A DNA stretch of 64,000 nucleotides from an uncultured Tateyamaria sp. (GTDB lineage Bacteria; Pseudomonadota; Alphaproteobacteria; Rhodobacterales; Rhodobacteraceae): assembly GCF_947503385.1 (NCBI RefSeq), contig NZ_CANNDO010000003.1:496001-560000 (forward strand). Reading direction: 5' to 3'. The position numbers and the translations under genes are program-made. Position 1 is the stretch's first letter; the number at the start of each line of letters is the position of its first letter. This document shows, piece after piece, positions 17,501 through 25,925 of this stretch. Under the pieces are notes generated by a model. The model was not told the origin of the DNA. It ran no database searches and saw only the letters and a list, made by a program, of their open reading frames with translations.

Positions 17501-19983
17501 GTGTCGCCGTGATGGGCCACAAGGTTGGCATGGGTTCGTTCTTCGTTCACGAGATTGAGGCTGGCCATTGGTGCGTCGCACAATTCCGCCGCGCGGCTCA
17601 GGATCGTGTCAAACACCGGCTCTAGATCGGATTGCGTTTCGCTGATGACCCGCAATATCTCGGCACTGGCCTGTTCACGTACGAGCGCCTCTTCGACCTC
17701 GGTCGTGCGCGTCTGTACCTCGCGGAATTGGCGCACGTTTTCGATGGCGATGACAGCCTGCGCGGCGAATGTCGCCACCAGATCCACATCGTCATCGGAA
17801 AAGGGGGCAACCTCGCGCCGATAAAGCACAATGACACCCATGCCCTGTCCGTCCTTGATCAGTGGCACCGCCAGAACAGAACGCGCGCCCTCGACTTCGA
17901 CCATCTGAACACGGCGGGGTGATCTGTCACGGGTGTAGACTGGATCGTCAGCGATATCGTCCTCTCGGATGATCTGACCATCAAGGATCGGACGCACGGC
18001 CACAAGTTCGGTTCGGCTCAGTGGTTCTACAAACCCGTTCAGAACGTCGCTGAATTCACTGCGTGCGCCCACATTGGCAGGGATCGTAACAAGGCCGCTC
18101 TGGTGATCCGCAAGGCTCAGAAAAGCCAACGGCGCATGGCACAAACGGCTGGCATTGCGCAGAATTGCGTCAAACACGGGCTGATAGTCCGACCGGGCCT
18201 TGCTGATGACTTCCAAGGTTTCGCGCGAGGCGGTTTCACGTTCGACACGCATCTGCAACTGACGGTTCTGACGCACATTCTCAATCGCAATTACGGCCTG
18301 CGCAGCAAAGGTTTCCACCAGCCGGATGTTGTCGTTGCTAAACGGCTCCTGATATCTGCGGCTCAGGACCAAACACCCGATGATGCCGTCGGCTCCGCGT
18401 AAAGGGACGGTCAGCATAGATAGAATGCCTTCCTCATCGACCAGTTTGACCCGCTCGGGATCGCCATCCCGGTAAAGATTATCGTCCCGCATGTCGGGAA
18501 CGTGGACAACCAGCCCCTCCCGCAACGAACGCCCCACCGCGTGCTGCGGTTTGATCACCCATGACTGACCAATGGCAAAAGCACGGACTTCCCCGCCCCA
18601 TGCAGCGGCCATGCGGAAACGCGCGCCGTCCTCGCATACCAGATGCAACCGGGCGATGGGCGCATCACACAATCGGGCCGCGTTCCGCAAAACCACTTCG
18701 AATACGGGTTGCTCATCATCGCGGCACGCGCTGATCACGCTTAGGATTTCGCGTGTCGCGCTTTCACGTTCGAGCCTGTTTGCCAGAGCGGTGTTTGCCT
18801 CTTGCACCGCGGTGAATTGGTGAACGTTTTCGATGGCAACCACGGCCTGCGCGGCAAATGTCTCGACCAATGCAATCTCGTCCGGTGCAAATGGCCGCAC
18901 CTCTTTGCGGTATAGCCCGACGCAGCCGACCGACGTGCCGTCCGCCAGCCTCAGCGGAACGGTCAACAGCGTGCGGATCCCATCGTCATCGACCAGCTTG
19001 CGATAATACTTCTGCCCCGCCCTGTAATAGTCAGTCAGGCGCAGATCCGGCGAATGCACGACGCGTGCCTCACGGACTGACTGCGCAATTTGCAAAGGTC
19101 CATCAATGGGCCAGATATCTTCGTTCAGTGGATCGGTGGACAGATCAATCCCGCAATGGGCGACGCATTCGAGAAACGTGCCGTCGGCAGTCACGCGCGA
19201 CAGAGTGGCGAGATCAGTGTCACACAACGTTGCGACATTGCGCAGGATCACCTCGAAAACCGGGGCTTCATCGTCACGCGACCCACTGATAACCTCCAGT
19301 ACCTCGGCGGACGCCTTTTCCCGACCAAGTTGGGTTTGCACATTGCGGAACTGCTGCACCGTCTTGATCGCGATTACCGCCTGCGTGGCGAATGCCTCGA
19401 CCAAGGTTACTTCATCCGCTGTGAACGCCGCGACCCGGGTGCGGAAGAGCGTGATCAGTCCAATCGCACGCGCATCTGAGATCAGCGGGACAAATAGAAC
19501 GCTGCGAATGTTGCTGTCGTCGACCATAGATCGGACCACAGGGCTGCCAGCCCGGTAAAGATCGCTGTCGCGCATGTCGTCGTGCACGATCAGCTCTCCG
19601 GTGACGATGCACCTGGCCGCATAGGACAGGCTTGCGTCCATTTTCATCCGCCCGGTTCGAAACAGATCAACAACCGTCGGTTCGACGCCATCATGAGCCG
19701 CGAGTGTTTGAACAGGGTCGTCCGATGTGGCGAGGATCAAACCCGCCATCTGTGCGTTGCACAGGGTTTTCGCCTTGGCCAGAATAGCCTGAAACACCGG
19801 GACGTCATCCTGACCGGATCCATCGATCAATTGCATGATCTCGGCCACCGCCGCGAGATGCGCAGCTCTGTCGATATCGGTCTGTGCAGCCATTCGCTGC
19901 GAGTCATCCACTGTGGCTGAGGAAACGTTCGCCGGGGGTTTCAAATCGTTTGCTTCACTAATCGTTTGCTTAAATGCGGCCAT
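14539..19983 (-). CDS. Giant hybrid histidine kinase with seven tandem GAF domains
   Basis: The 1814-residue protein has no membrane helix. Residues about 35-1275 hold seven GAF domains of roughly 175 residues each. Each after the first is introduced by a linker of the form R-x-x-A-S-x-x-x-L-x-V-I-S (for example [16 protein letters not shown], present twice), which suggests internal duplication. Then come the dimerisation/phosphoacceptor domain (His1307 in [11 protein letters not shown]), an ATPase domain ([27 protein letters not shown]), and two receiver domains with Asp in [10 protein letters not shown] and [10 protein letters not shown]. It is a soluble multi-input sensor, with phosphate passing to the HPt protein and cyclase regulator encoded just downstream. 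A second Met at residue 31 is an alternative start. Confidence 0.92.
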   Translation of the reverse strand: MAAFKQTISEANDLKPPANVSSATVDDSQRMAAQTDIDRAAHLAAVAEIMQLIDGSGQDDVPVFQAILAKAKTLCNAQMAGLILATSDDPVQTLAAHDGVEPTVVDLFRTGRMKMDASLSYAARCIVTGELIVHDDMRDSDLYRAGSPVVRSMVDDSNIRSVLFVPLISDARAIGLITLFRTRVAAFTADEVTLVEAFATQAVIAIKTVQQFRNVQTQLGREKASAEVLEVISGSRDDEAPVFEVILRNVATLCDTDLATLSRVTADGTFLECVAHCGIDLSTDPLNEDIWPIDGPLQIAQSVREARVVHSPDLRLTDYYRAGQKYYRKLVDDDGIRTLLTVPLRLADGTSVGCVGLYRKEVRPFAPDEIALVETFAAQAVVAIENVHQFTAVQEANTALANRLERESATREILSVISACRDDEQPVFEVVLRNAARLCDAPIARLHLVCEDGARFRMAAAWGGEVRAFAIGQSWVIKPQHAVGRSLREGLVVHVPDMRDDNLYRDGDPERVKLVDEEGILSMLTVPLRGADGIIGCLVLSRRYQEPFSNDNIRLVETFAAQAVIAIENVRQNRQLQMRVERETASRETLEVISKARSDYQPVFDAILRNASRLCHAPLAFLSLADHQSGLVTIPANVGARSEFSDVLNGFVEPLSRTELVAVRPILDGQIIREDDIADDPVYTRDRSPRRVQMVEVEGARSVLAVPLIKDGQGMGVIVLYRREVAPFSDDDVDLVATFAAQAVIAIENVRQFREVQTRTTEVEEALVREQASAEILRVISETQSDLEPVFDTILSRAAELCDAPMASLNLVNEERTHANLVAHHGDTLQALEVGKTQWPLDNQLSNAIAITQKQAVMIPDLKDSDLYREGNEIRRNAVDAEGVRTFLAVPLVHKGEGIGSLALYKREVRPFSQEDIALLESFADQAVIAIQNARLFNDTQTSLARQTASADILRVISQSPDSLQPVFDRITRSATDVCDARFCILWQYIDDQIHYCSSSGFSAEFMDAYLEDYPMKPKETSIAGHTLACGGRYHLDDAQDPEKYFDFGTARENNFKHMVGLPVVTQGQTWGLLIVAWPQNTVPDAGHFEQLEAFTDQAAIAIQNVALFNETQTALARQTASADILRVISQSPTDVTPVFEAIVTTAVALLECDGSGVLLRVANSFTLAAGVASDGQLRVPSGRQMPIEPEKNYPSQVFATGEMVYISDASQVDLPEHEVEAFRNFDMQTALFMPLMRKSECVGVLCFDRRKARPFSAAQIDLAKSFADQAVIAIENVRLFRAAQEARDEAEQANEAKSAFLATMSHEIRTPMNAVIGMSGLLMDTQLTPEQDDYARTIRDSGDALLGIINEILDFSKIEAGQMDIEDHPFDLRNCIESALDLVSGRAAEKQLELAYVYDDSVPAGISTDLTRMRQILLNLLSNAVKFTDKGEVVLSVTANPAPNGRMQLEFAVRDTGIGLTPDGMSRLFQSFSQADSSTTRKYGGTGLGLAISKRLAELMGGTMWATSDGAGQGSTFRFRILAKPAKLPKTDTRSLVGEQSELSGKRLLVVDDNATNLKILSLQTQKWGMQTRAFLTPADALEALDAGAQFDVAILDMHMPEMDGVGLARALAKRRPDLPKVLFSSLGLRDATVEDDLFAAALAKPLRQSQLFDTLITLFAPAAPRKPASVPTDKPKTDPDMAARHPLRILLAEDNLVNQKLATRLLQQMGYRTDLASNGIEACESVARQTYDVVLMDVQMPEMDGLEASRRINRDHADSARPRIIAMTANAMQGDREMCLAAGMDDYIAKPIRVDRLIEALLAVPAHQRDAT

Positions 19984-20295
19984 TCAAATCAGCGGGCCAG
20001 ACGCCGGTTGGCACCTTTTATCATATTGCAGACCATTTCGATACTCTTGCACATTCGCCGCCTCTGGTCGATCAACGTGCTGCGTGACCGCACAACATTC
20101 ACACCTCGGTCGTTCTCCGAACGTAACCCCGCCAACGCGGTCCAAATTCGGCGCGACTTGCACGTTTGGGATGACGCAGAAACGGACAAACAGGCAACGC
20201 TCCTTGTCGCGACATCTGACAGCCCAAAACGCGGTGTGCGATCTGGTTACAGTCATGGCCAGACAAACGCATCGCTGTGAGGCGGGGCGCGCCCC
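19984..20295. other. Intergenic stretch between kinase and six-gene operon
   Basis: This 312-bp stretch contains no convincing gene. It should hold the promoter of the kinase operon and the end of the six-gene operon, both read leftward. I see no good ribosome site before the kinase ATG and no clear promoter. The 12-base palindrome GGGGCGCGCCCC at 20284-20295 touches the stop codon of the 437-residue gene. Confidence 0.5.
20284..20295 (-). terminator. GC palindrome directly after the six-gene operon
   Basis: The self-complementary GGGGCGCGCCCC starts at the base after the TAA of the last gene of the operon. It could fold into a short stem, but no T-run follows on the minus strand, so termination is only a possibility. 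Confidence 0.25.
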
Positions 20296-21609
20296 TTACT
20301 TCTTGGGCTTTTGCCCGCGCCTTTGCGCCGTCTCGTCGCGCAGATAATCAAAAGCGAGACGCACGCGATCCTCGGCAATAGCGACCTGCCGGTCGCGACC
20401 AATCCAGAAATACGCTTTGCCATCCGCACCACGGGCATAGCGATGCAGCCGCCGGGTGCGCAGACCATTGGGTGCGATGTCTTCTTGGTTCACCCAAGTG
20501 GCTTCGGCCACAGTGTTTGACCGGTGCTGCGGGGCCGCGACCGTCGCGTCGATCTGGGTCCTGCCCCGCCGAAGAGCTACGCCAGAAGCCGCGTCCTCGT
20601 CCCGCTGGCGCGGTACATATGGGATGTAGGCCCGGGGCTGGTCGTTTTTGAAGGTAAAGTACCGCCCTGCTTCGGATGTGCTGAGTGTATCCGGCGCCAT
20701 CTCGGTGCCAGTGTCATGCGTGCCGGTGTCGTCGGTGATGGTGCGTTCATGTGCCCAGACCATATTGGCCGCCTCGTCTCGGTACCAATTCACCTCTTCG
20801 AGCGTGTCGCAATCTACCACTTGTGCTGCAATCTGCGGGCTGAGGAACAACTCTGCCCCCGCCGTCTCACCACCAAGCGAGAATAGCCGCGTTTCCTCCG
20901 CCGGAACCGGATCGGCCCGTGTGATGACACCAAAGCTGTCGACAACTTCGACCTTGTCGATCCGGCGCACATGGCCAGCCTGCACCGGCGCCGGCGCAAG
21001 TGACCAATTGCGCACATCGGCATAGAAAAACTCAGGCAAAAGCATGGACAGCACATTGGGTTCCGGATCAACGGCACTGTCGAAATAGGCAGCGCCATCT
21101 TCAATCGTCCACCAGCGGGGCTCCGGCGCGCCCGGAAAGCCCAACATGCCGGGAACACTGTCTGTCTCTGCCATCTTGACGTCGGACCACGCCTTGTCGT
21201 CCAGCTTGTCAGGACGAAAATCATACCAGTCGAGGCTGCGTCCGTCATAGCCTTGAATATCAAAGCTAAGATCGCCCGCCGTTAAATGTGCATCGTAACT
21301 CAACGTATCGGTGTTCCAGCCTCGTGGCCGCCCTCCTTTCTCGCCGCCCCGTTCGGCTTCGATCAGGCTTTCGAGCGGACGCTCGGGCGGTGTGTTGACC
21401 CAATCGCCGCCAATGCGCATCCGGGACAGAGGAAGGGATTGATGCGTCACAATAACAAGAGCAGGGCTACCGCCGTTTTCGGCCTCGAACTCACCCATCT
21501 GCCACTGGCGCGCGACGATCCACAACGGGTCAGCGACGCGGGCGGCCAAGGCTTCGGCGATATCGGGGGACGTACTGGCGCTGGCCAGTCTTTGTGCATT
21601 TTCAGTCAT
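20296..21609 (-). CDS. Conserved protein of unknown function (gene 6 of large-protein operon)
   Basis: I choose the ATG at 21609, which overlaps the preceding stop as ATGA, giving 437 residues; the frame further upstream lies inside the previous gene. The N-terminus has DPLWIVARQWQMGEFEAENG at about residues 28-47. I remember this pattern (DPLW-x-x-ARQWQ-x-GEF) from uncharacterised proteins in actinobacteria and other phyla, but know no function. The remainder is rich in Asp, Trp and Tyr (WWTIEDGAAYFDS, LPEFFYADVRNWS) and ends in a Lys/Arg tail. No signal peptide or membrane helix is seen. It is the last gene of the operon and depends on its neighbours for translation. Confidence 0.75.
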   Translation of the reverse strand: MTENAQRLASASTSPDIAEALAARVADPLWIVARQWQMGEFEAENGGSPALVIVTHQSLPLSRMRIGGDWVNTPPERPLESLIEAERGGEKGGRPRGWNTDTLSYDAHLTAGDLSFDIQGYDGRSLDWYDFRPDKLDDKAWSDVKMAETDSVPGMLGFPGAPEPRWWTIEDGAAYFDSAVDPEPNVLSMLLPEFFYADVRNWSLAPAPVQAGHVRRIDKVEVVDSFGVITRADPVPAEETRLFSLGGETAGAELFLSPQIAAQVVDCDTLEEVNWYRDEAANMVWAHERTITDDTGTHDTGTEMAPDTLSTSEAGRYFTFKNDQPRAYIPYVPRQRDEDAASGVALRRGRTQIDATVAAPQHRSNTVAEATWVNQEDIAPNGLRTRRLHRYARGADGKAYFWIGRDRQVAIAEDRVRLAFDYLRDETAQRRGQKPKK

Positions 21610-24600
21610 GTGCCGCCTCTCTTGCCGCCATAGCCCAAGGTTTCGCGCAAGCCACTGCCGCGGATACCGGCAATCTCGGTTTCTTCGACCTCGACAAATC
21701 GTCGGGATATTTCGGATGCTGGCCGCACAACCCGCTTGCCATCGGTCACCGGAATCCGGTCGACCCACCGCCCATTCCGGAAGGCGTTGGCAATCGTATT
21801 TGAACCGGGCAGGATCGTTGCCTCGAACAAGGTGTCGTGAGATCCAAGCGCACGGATTTGCAGAATTCGGATCATTTCACGCACGATCTCGGCCGCGCTG
21901 TTTTCTGACCAAGCAGGACTGTCGAGTTTGGCCGGCACCCCCAAAAGGATCGTGTTGGGCGCTTCGGCCTGTGGTGCGTCATAGGAAATCGCCAGCGTGG
22001 CAGGCTGTTCTGTCGCGGGGCGTGTTTCGACCCATTCGTCGACAATGACACCGCAGAAATGCGGCTCCGCTCCCAGATTTGCACTGCGGCTGAGAAAACG
22101 GGCAAAATGGTGTTTGCGCGGTGACTCCGTCTCTGGTCTTGGGTCATCACTGTTGGAACGGGACACGCCGTGGTCAATGCCGGTGTGAAGGCGCAACTCC
22201 GGATCATAGGTGGCGCAGGTCAGCAGTGGCTGCACCTTGGCGCGAACTTTTGGCCATTCGCCAAGGCCACTTTCCACGCGGGAGACGCTGGAGATCATAG
22301 GCTGTGTCATCTGCACATGTGCATATTGGGGCAATACCGGAAACTCCGGCCGTCCCAGCAGTGTTCGGATCAACTCGCGTTCTGCTGCGATGGCGCGGTT
22401 TGTATCGTCCAGCGACTTGGGCGCAGGGTAGCTGGGCCGCGCCTGTGCGACCCGGGTGGTCATCTGATGGATGATGTCGCTGATGCGGTCCTCGACTGCC
22501 GTGCGGTCGGCCACAATATCAGCACCTGTAACCATTGGCACCTTGCCGCCCGCAAACAGTGGGGCTGCTTCGGCCAGCCGCGTATTAAGCGTCGCAATGC
22601 TGCGACGCACACTTGGCGCGTAGGGGTCTACGTCAAAGATCATGTCGTCAAAAAGTGCAATGCGCGCCGTGTCGATCTGGGTGCCAATTTTGGCGATGCG
22701 CTTCTTGAGTTGGCCGCGACGTGCCTTGATGTTCTTGAAGGCCGCTTGACTGCTGGTCAGGAGGGCCGCATCGTCCACCTGACCGGCAAAATTGTTGATG
22801 CGCGTCAAATCCGTCGGCTCCAACGCGCGGGCACGCCGAAAGACACCTGCAATACGTGCCAGCGGCGCGTGCCAATCCGCAAGGTCAGACAAGGTTTCCC
22901 CGTCAACGACGCAGTGCACACGGTACATCGCCGAAGACAGCAGAGCGTCGGCGTCCAGCCCGGCCAGCGGGTCGTCCTCCACCGCCGCAATCCGAGACCG
23001 GTACGTCGAGAGTGCCCTGTGGACGAGACGGCGGCGGATCGCATCAACGGACATGAACACCAATTCGACCGGCGACGGCAACGGTGACTTGCGCCCTCCC
23101 ATCTGTTCGCGAAAGATCCGGCTCCCATCGTCTACACGCCGCACCTCGACCCGCATTGCGAGGTCTTTTTTCAACGGCGTGAGGGTGGCACAGTACGCCG
23201 CGAGGTTTGGATCAGCCAAGGCCAACAGCGCACTGCCGGCCTGTTTGCGCGTAGCGGGCACCAAGGCCATGCCGATCTGGTGATCTGACGCGTGGCCTGC
23301 ACGCATGGACGAGATGAAGGCAGGCCGTTCCGGGACTGCGCCACCAGACAGAACCGAAAGCCACGCATTGGCCCGCTCCGCCGCACCTTTGGCCCTTTGG
23401 TACGCGGCTTCGGCAAGCACAAGGTCACTGAACGCATCCAGGGCGTCGGTCAACGTAGCGTGCAGATCGGCCTCGGTGGACGGGGATTTGGGGGCCTTTG
23501 ATCTGGCAAAGGCCAAACCGTCAAAAACCTGCGCAATCTTCGCCCGATCCGTGTCCGCGCCAGGCGTGTTGGCATTCTGGATCGGAAAGCCTGTGCGCAA
23601 GGGCAAGACGAGCTGCGCCTGCTGCACGCGCCGCAACCACCGCTCGCCCAACAAACCGAGCGCCACGCCAATGGACAGGCCCGCTGCAACCCTTTCGAGC
23701 AGATCAAGGCCCAACCGCACGCGCGGCGCACTCAGGTCGATGTCGAATGCGTGTCCGGACCCGTGTCGCGTGCCAGCGGAATGCAAAACAGCGGCCGTGG
23801 TGGCTTGCGCCGGTGTCGGAGCTTGCAGGTACTTGGCGTTGCCCTGCTGCGCGCGCTGCCGTTTGAAATCCTCCAGCGACAGCAACGCGAAATAGCCCAT
23901 TTGCCGCGCGAGCGGCTGGTCTTTTTCTTCCGCGGCGACCATCTGTGCGTCGAGGCTCATCTGTGCCAATCCGGTAAGCCATGCGTCGATCCGGTACTGA
24001 AACAGGTCGATGGTTTCGATCATCAGCGTTTCGAGCCGGGCGGTGCCATCATCCTCGTCGGCCAAATCGCGCAAGACGCGCAACGCGTCGGACAAATCCG
24101 CCGCATTCCGTTTGAGCGCCCCCCGAAGAGCAAGTTGCGGCAGCGACGGAAACGGCCGTATGCTGGTTGCAATCTGGCGCAAGCTTTGGTCGCGATACCA
24201 ATTGATTGCGCCAACTGCATTTTGGGCCAACGGGCGGTTGCCGATGTTTTCGAGATGCGACAACCGATCCATCGGTATGCCCGAATTGCCTGCGCCTCGC
24301 ACAATCTGGAAGCGCAAATGCCGGTCAATTGTCCGCAGGATCAGGCGGCACAGCAAGGGCATGGTCGGATCGCTCGCCAACACGTCATCCAGCCGCGCCA
24401 GTTGTGCGTCTTGCAAATCGCCAAGGTATTTCTTTGGGTCTTGGCCCCGCCCTTCGACATAGGGGCAGTCGAGGATCATCGGAATCTCTTCTCCGTCCTG
24501 ATAAACGTCGACGCGGCGACCCCGAGGATAGGATTGAAGGATCACGTCGAGCTTTTCCGCCGCATCCGGATCTTCGGCGTGCAGACGCGGAACCACGGCG

Positions 24601-25925
24601 CGGGCCTCTTTCTCCATCAGACCACCAAGGATTTGGTCATAAAGTACCGTTGTTGCCCCGATGGTCCGCTGGTCAGCCGTGTTCAGCGCCGCAGTATCAA
24701 GCGTGTTGGTGACGGCGACAGGCAGCACGCCATACGCGGCGGTTCCGACCTGTATCCCGGGATGCTGGCCCTGCGGGAAATAATGGTCGGCAATGGCGCG
24801 GATAAAGGCGGTCTCGTCGATCCCCTGAAGCTGGCTCGCCCCGTTGAGTTTGTCATCCAGCAGCACCGGTCCGATAAGGGTGATCATGGCCCGCGCGGCG
24901 GACTGATAAAGCTGTCCCGAATTCGGCGCTTTGGAAAGGGTCGCTGTGGGCAGACCGAGGGTCCGGGCCAGCCGCTCCCCCGCGGTTCCGCTTTTTTGGG
25001 CGATCTGCAACTCGTGTTCGAACATGCGATCGGCCATGTCCGACCGCTGCGTCACGGATGTCGAATGCCCGGTGGTCTGTTCGCCTGCGTTGTTTGTCGC
25101 ATCATTCGGACGCATAAAGCGGAAATCGCCATTGGCAATCGCATCGGTCAGGAACGCATCGATTTCTGCCACACTGTCATGCACGCTTAGGCCGACGGCG
25201 AGTATCCAGTCCGCCTTATCAAAGATTTCAAGGGCTTCGCCCTCTTCGATCCGGGTTCCCATGCCCAAATCCAAAGCAGCATCAAAATCGGTGATCCATC
25301 CGGTCCCGTCGGCCACTGCGGCGCTGTAATTCACCGCGTCGGGATCGGGCACCTCACATGTCTTGATGAGGGTCAGATCATCTTCAGCAAGTGTAAATAC
25401 GGCGACGCGCGCAGGCGCACCCGCGATCCGCCCATTGCGCAGGTCGACCGACATCTCTTTGGGGAGATCCTTGCCCTCGGTGCGCAGCAGATGCAACGCC
25501 CGTGCAGGATCGCCACATACTGAAACAAAGGTGGCCCACGCATTCTGTGTGTCAGGCAGGGTTAGCGCGGGAAAGTCCCTGAACGTCGGCGTTGCAACAA
25601 AACTGGCAAGCGCCGTGCCCTCTTCCGGTGTAATCGGGGCGATGCCACGTTCGGCAAAATTGCTGTCAGGGTACCAACGCAGCCACAATGCGCCATGTTC
25701 CGGGGCCTTGTAGTCGTACCGCTCTTGGCCGCCTTTGGCATCACGTTTAAGTAGTTGCACCCTTTGTCCCGGCTCAAACCGACGCAATTCCAGCCGCATT
25801 GGAAGCAAGACCAAAGGCCCCCGCAGGCTATCCCCTTTGGACCTGTCCTGCGATTGTCGCATCTGGCCCGGTTTGGTATCCTCAACCCGCTTTGTGCCTC
25901 CGCGCCTCGTTCGTTTAGCGGCCAT
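21606..25925 (-). CDS. Very large conserved protein of unknown function (gene 5 of operon)
   Basis: The ATG at 25925 (1439 residues) overlaps the stop of the preceding gene by 11 bp. The first 30 residues are highly basic (MAAKRTRRGGTKR). LVLLPMRLELRRFE at about residues 37-50 and LWLRWYPD near residue 80 match a pattern I recall, LPVRLETRF then a YPD motif, from uncharacterised large bacterial proteins that accompany the DPLW/ARQWQ type. The middle is largely helical with Ala/Leu/Arg-rich stretches (for example residues about 620-760 and 1090-1180, the latter possibly coiled coil). No signal peptide, membrane helix or nucleotide-binding motif was found. Possibly a scaffold; the role is unknown. 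Confidence 0.75.
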   Translation of the reverse strand: MAAKRTRRGGTKRVEDTKPGQMRQSQDRSKGDSLRGPLVLLPMRLELRRFEPGQRVQLLKRDAKGGQERYDYKAPEHGALWLRWYPDSNFAERGIAPITPEEGTALASFVATPTFRDFPALTLPDTQNAWATFVSVCGDPARALHLLRTEGKDLPKEMSVDLRNGRIAGAPARVAVFTLAEDDLTLIKTCEVPDPDAVNYSAAVADGTGWITDFDAALDLGMGTRIEEGEALEIFDKADWILAVGLSVHDSVAEIDAFLTDAIANGDFRFMRPNDATNNAGEQTTGHSTSVTQRSDMADRMFEHELQIAQKSGTAGERLARTLGLPTATLSKAPNSGQLYQSAARAMITLIGPVLLDDKLNGASQLQGIDETAFIRAIADHYFPQGQHPGIQVGTAAYGVLPVAVTNTLDTAALNTADQRTIGATTVLYDQILGGLMEKEARAVVPRLHAEDPDAAEKLDVILQSYPRGRRVDVYQDGEEIPMILDCPYVEGRGQDPKKYLGDLQDAQLARLDDVLASDPTMPLLCRLILRTIDRHLRFQIVRGAGNSGIPMDRLSHLENIGNRPLAQNAVGAINWYRDQSLRQIATSIRPFPSLPQLALRGALKRNAADLSDALRVLRDLADEDDGTARLETLMIETIDLFQYRIDAWLTGLAQMSLDAQMVAAEEKDQPLARQMGYFALLSLEDFKRQRAQQGNAKYLQAPTPAQATTAAVLHSAGTRHGSGHAFDIDLSAPRVRLGLDLLERVAAGLSIGVALGLLGERWLRRVQQAQLVLPLRTGFPIQNANTPGADTDRAKIAQVFDGLAFARSKAPKSPSTEADLHATLTDALDAFSDLVLAEAAYQRAKGAAERANAWLSVLSGGAVPERPAFISSMRAGHASDHQIGMALVPATRKQAGSALLALADPNLAAYCATLTPLKKDLAMRVEVRRVDDGSRIFREQMGGRKSPLPSPVELVFMSVDAIRRRLVHRALSTYRSRIAAVEDDPLAGLDADALLSSAMYRVHCVVDGETLSDLADWHAPLARIAGVFRRARALEPTDLTRINNFAGQVDDAALLTSSQAAFKNIKARRGQLKKRIAKIGTQIDTARIALFDDMIFDVDPYAPSVRRSIATLNTRLAEAAPLFAGGKVPMVTGADIVADRTAVEDRISDIIHQMTTRVAQARPSYPAPKSLDDTNRAIAAERELIRTLLGRPEFPVLPQYAHVQMTQPMISSVSRVESGLGEWPKVRAKVQPLLTCATYDPELRLHTGIDHGVSRSNSDDPRPETESPRKHHFARFLSRSANLGAEPHFCGVIVDEWVETRPATEQPATLAISYDAPQAEAPNTILLGVPAKLDSPAWSENSAAEIVREMIRILQIRALGSHDTLFEATILPGSNTIANAFRNGRWVDRIPVTDGKRVVRPASEISRRFVEVEETEIAGIRGSGLRETLGYGGKRGGT

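Noticed and set aside
22170-25190. Long plus-strand open frames (305 and 479 residues) opposite the 1439-residue gene
   Set aside because: Mirror frames of a high-GC gene with no ribosome sites or sensible composition; the minus-strand frame is continuous over 4.3 kb and coupled to neighbours.
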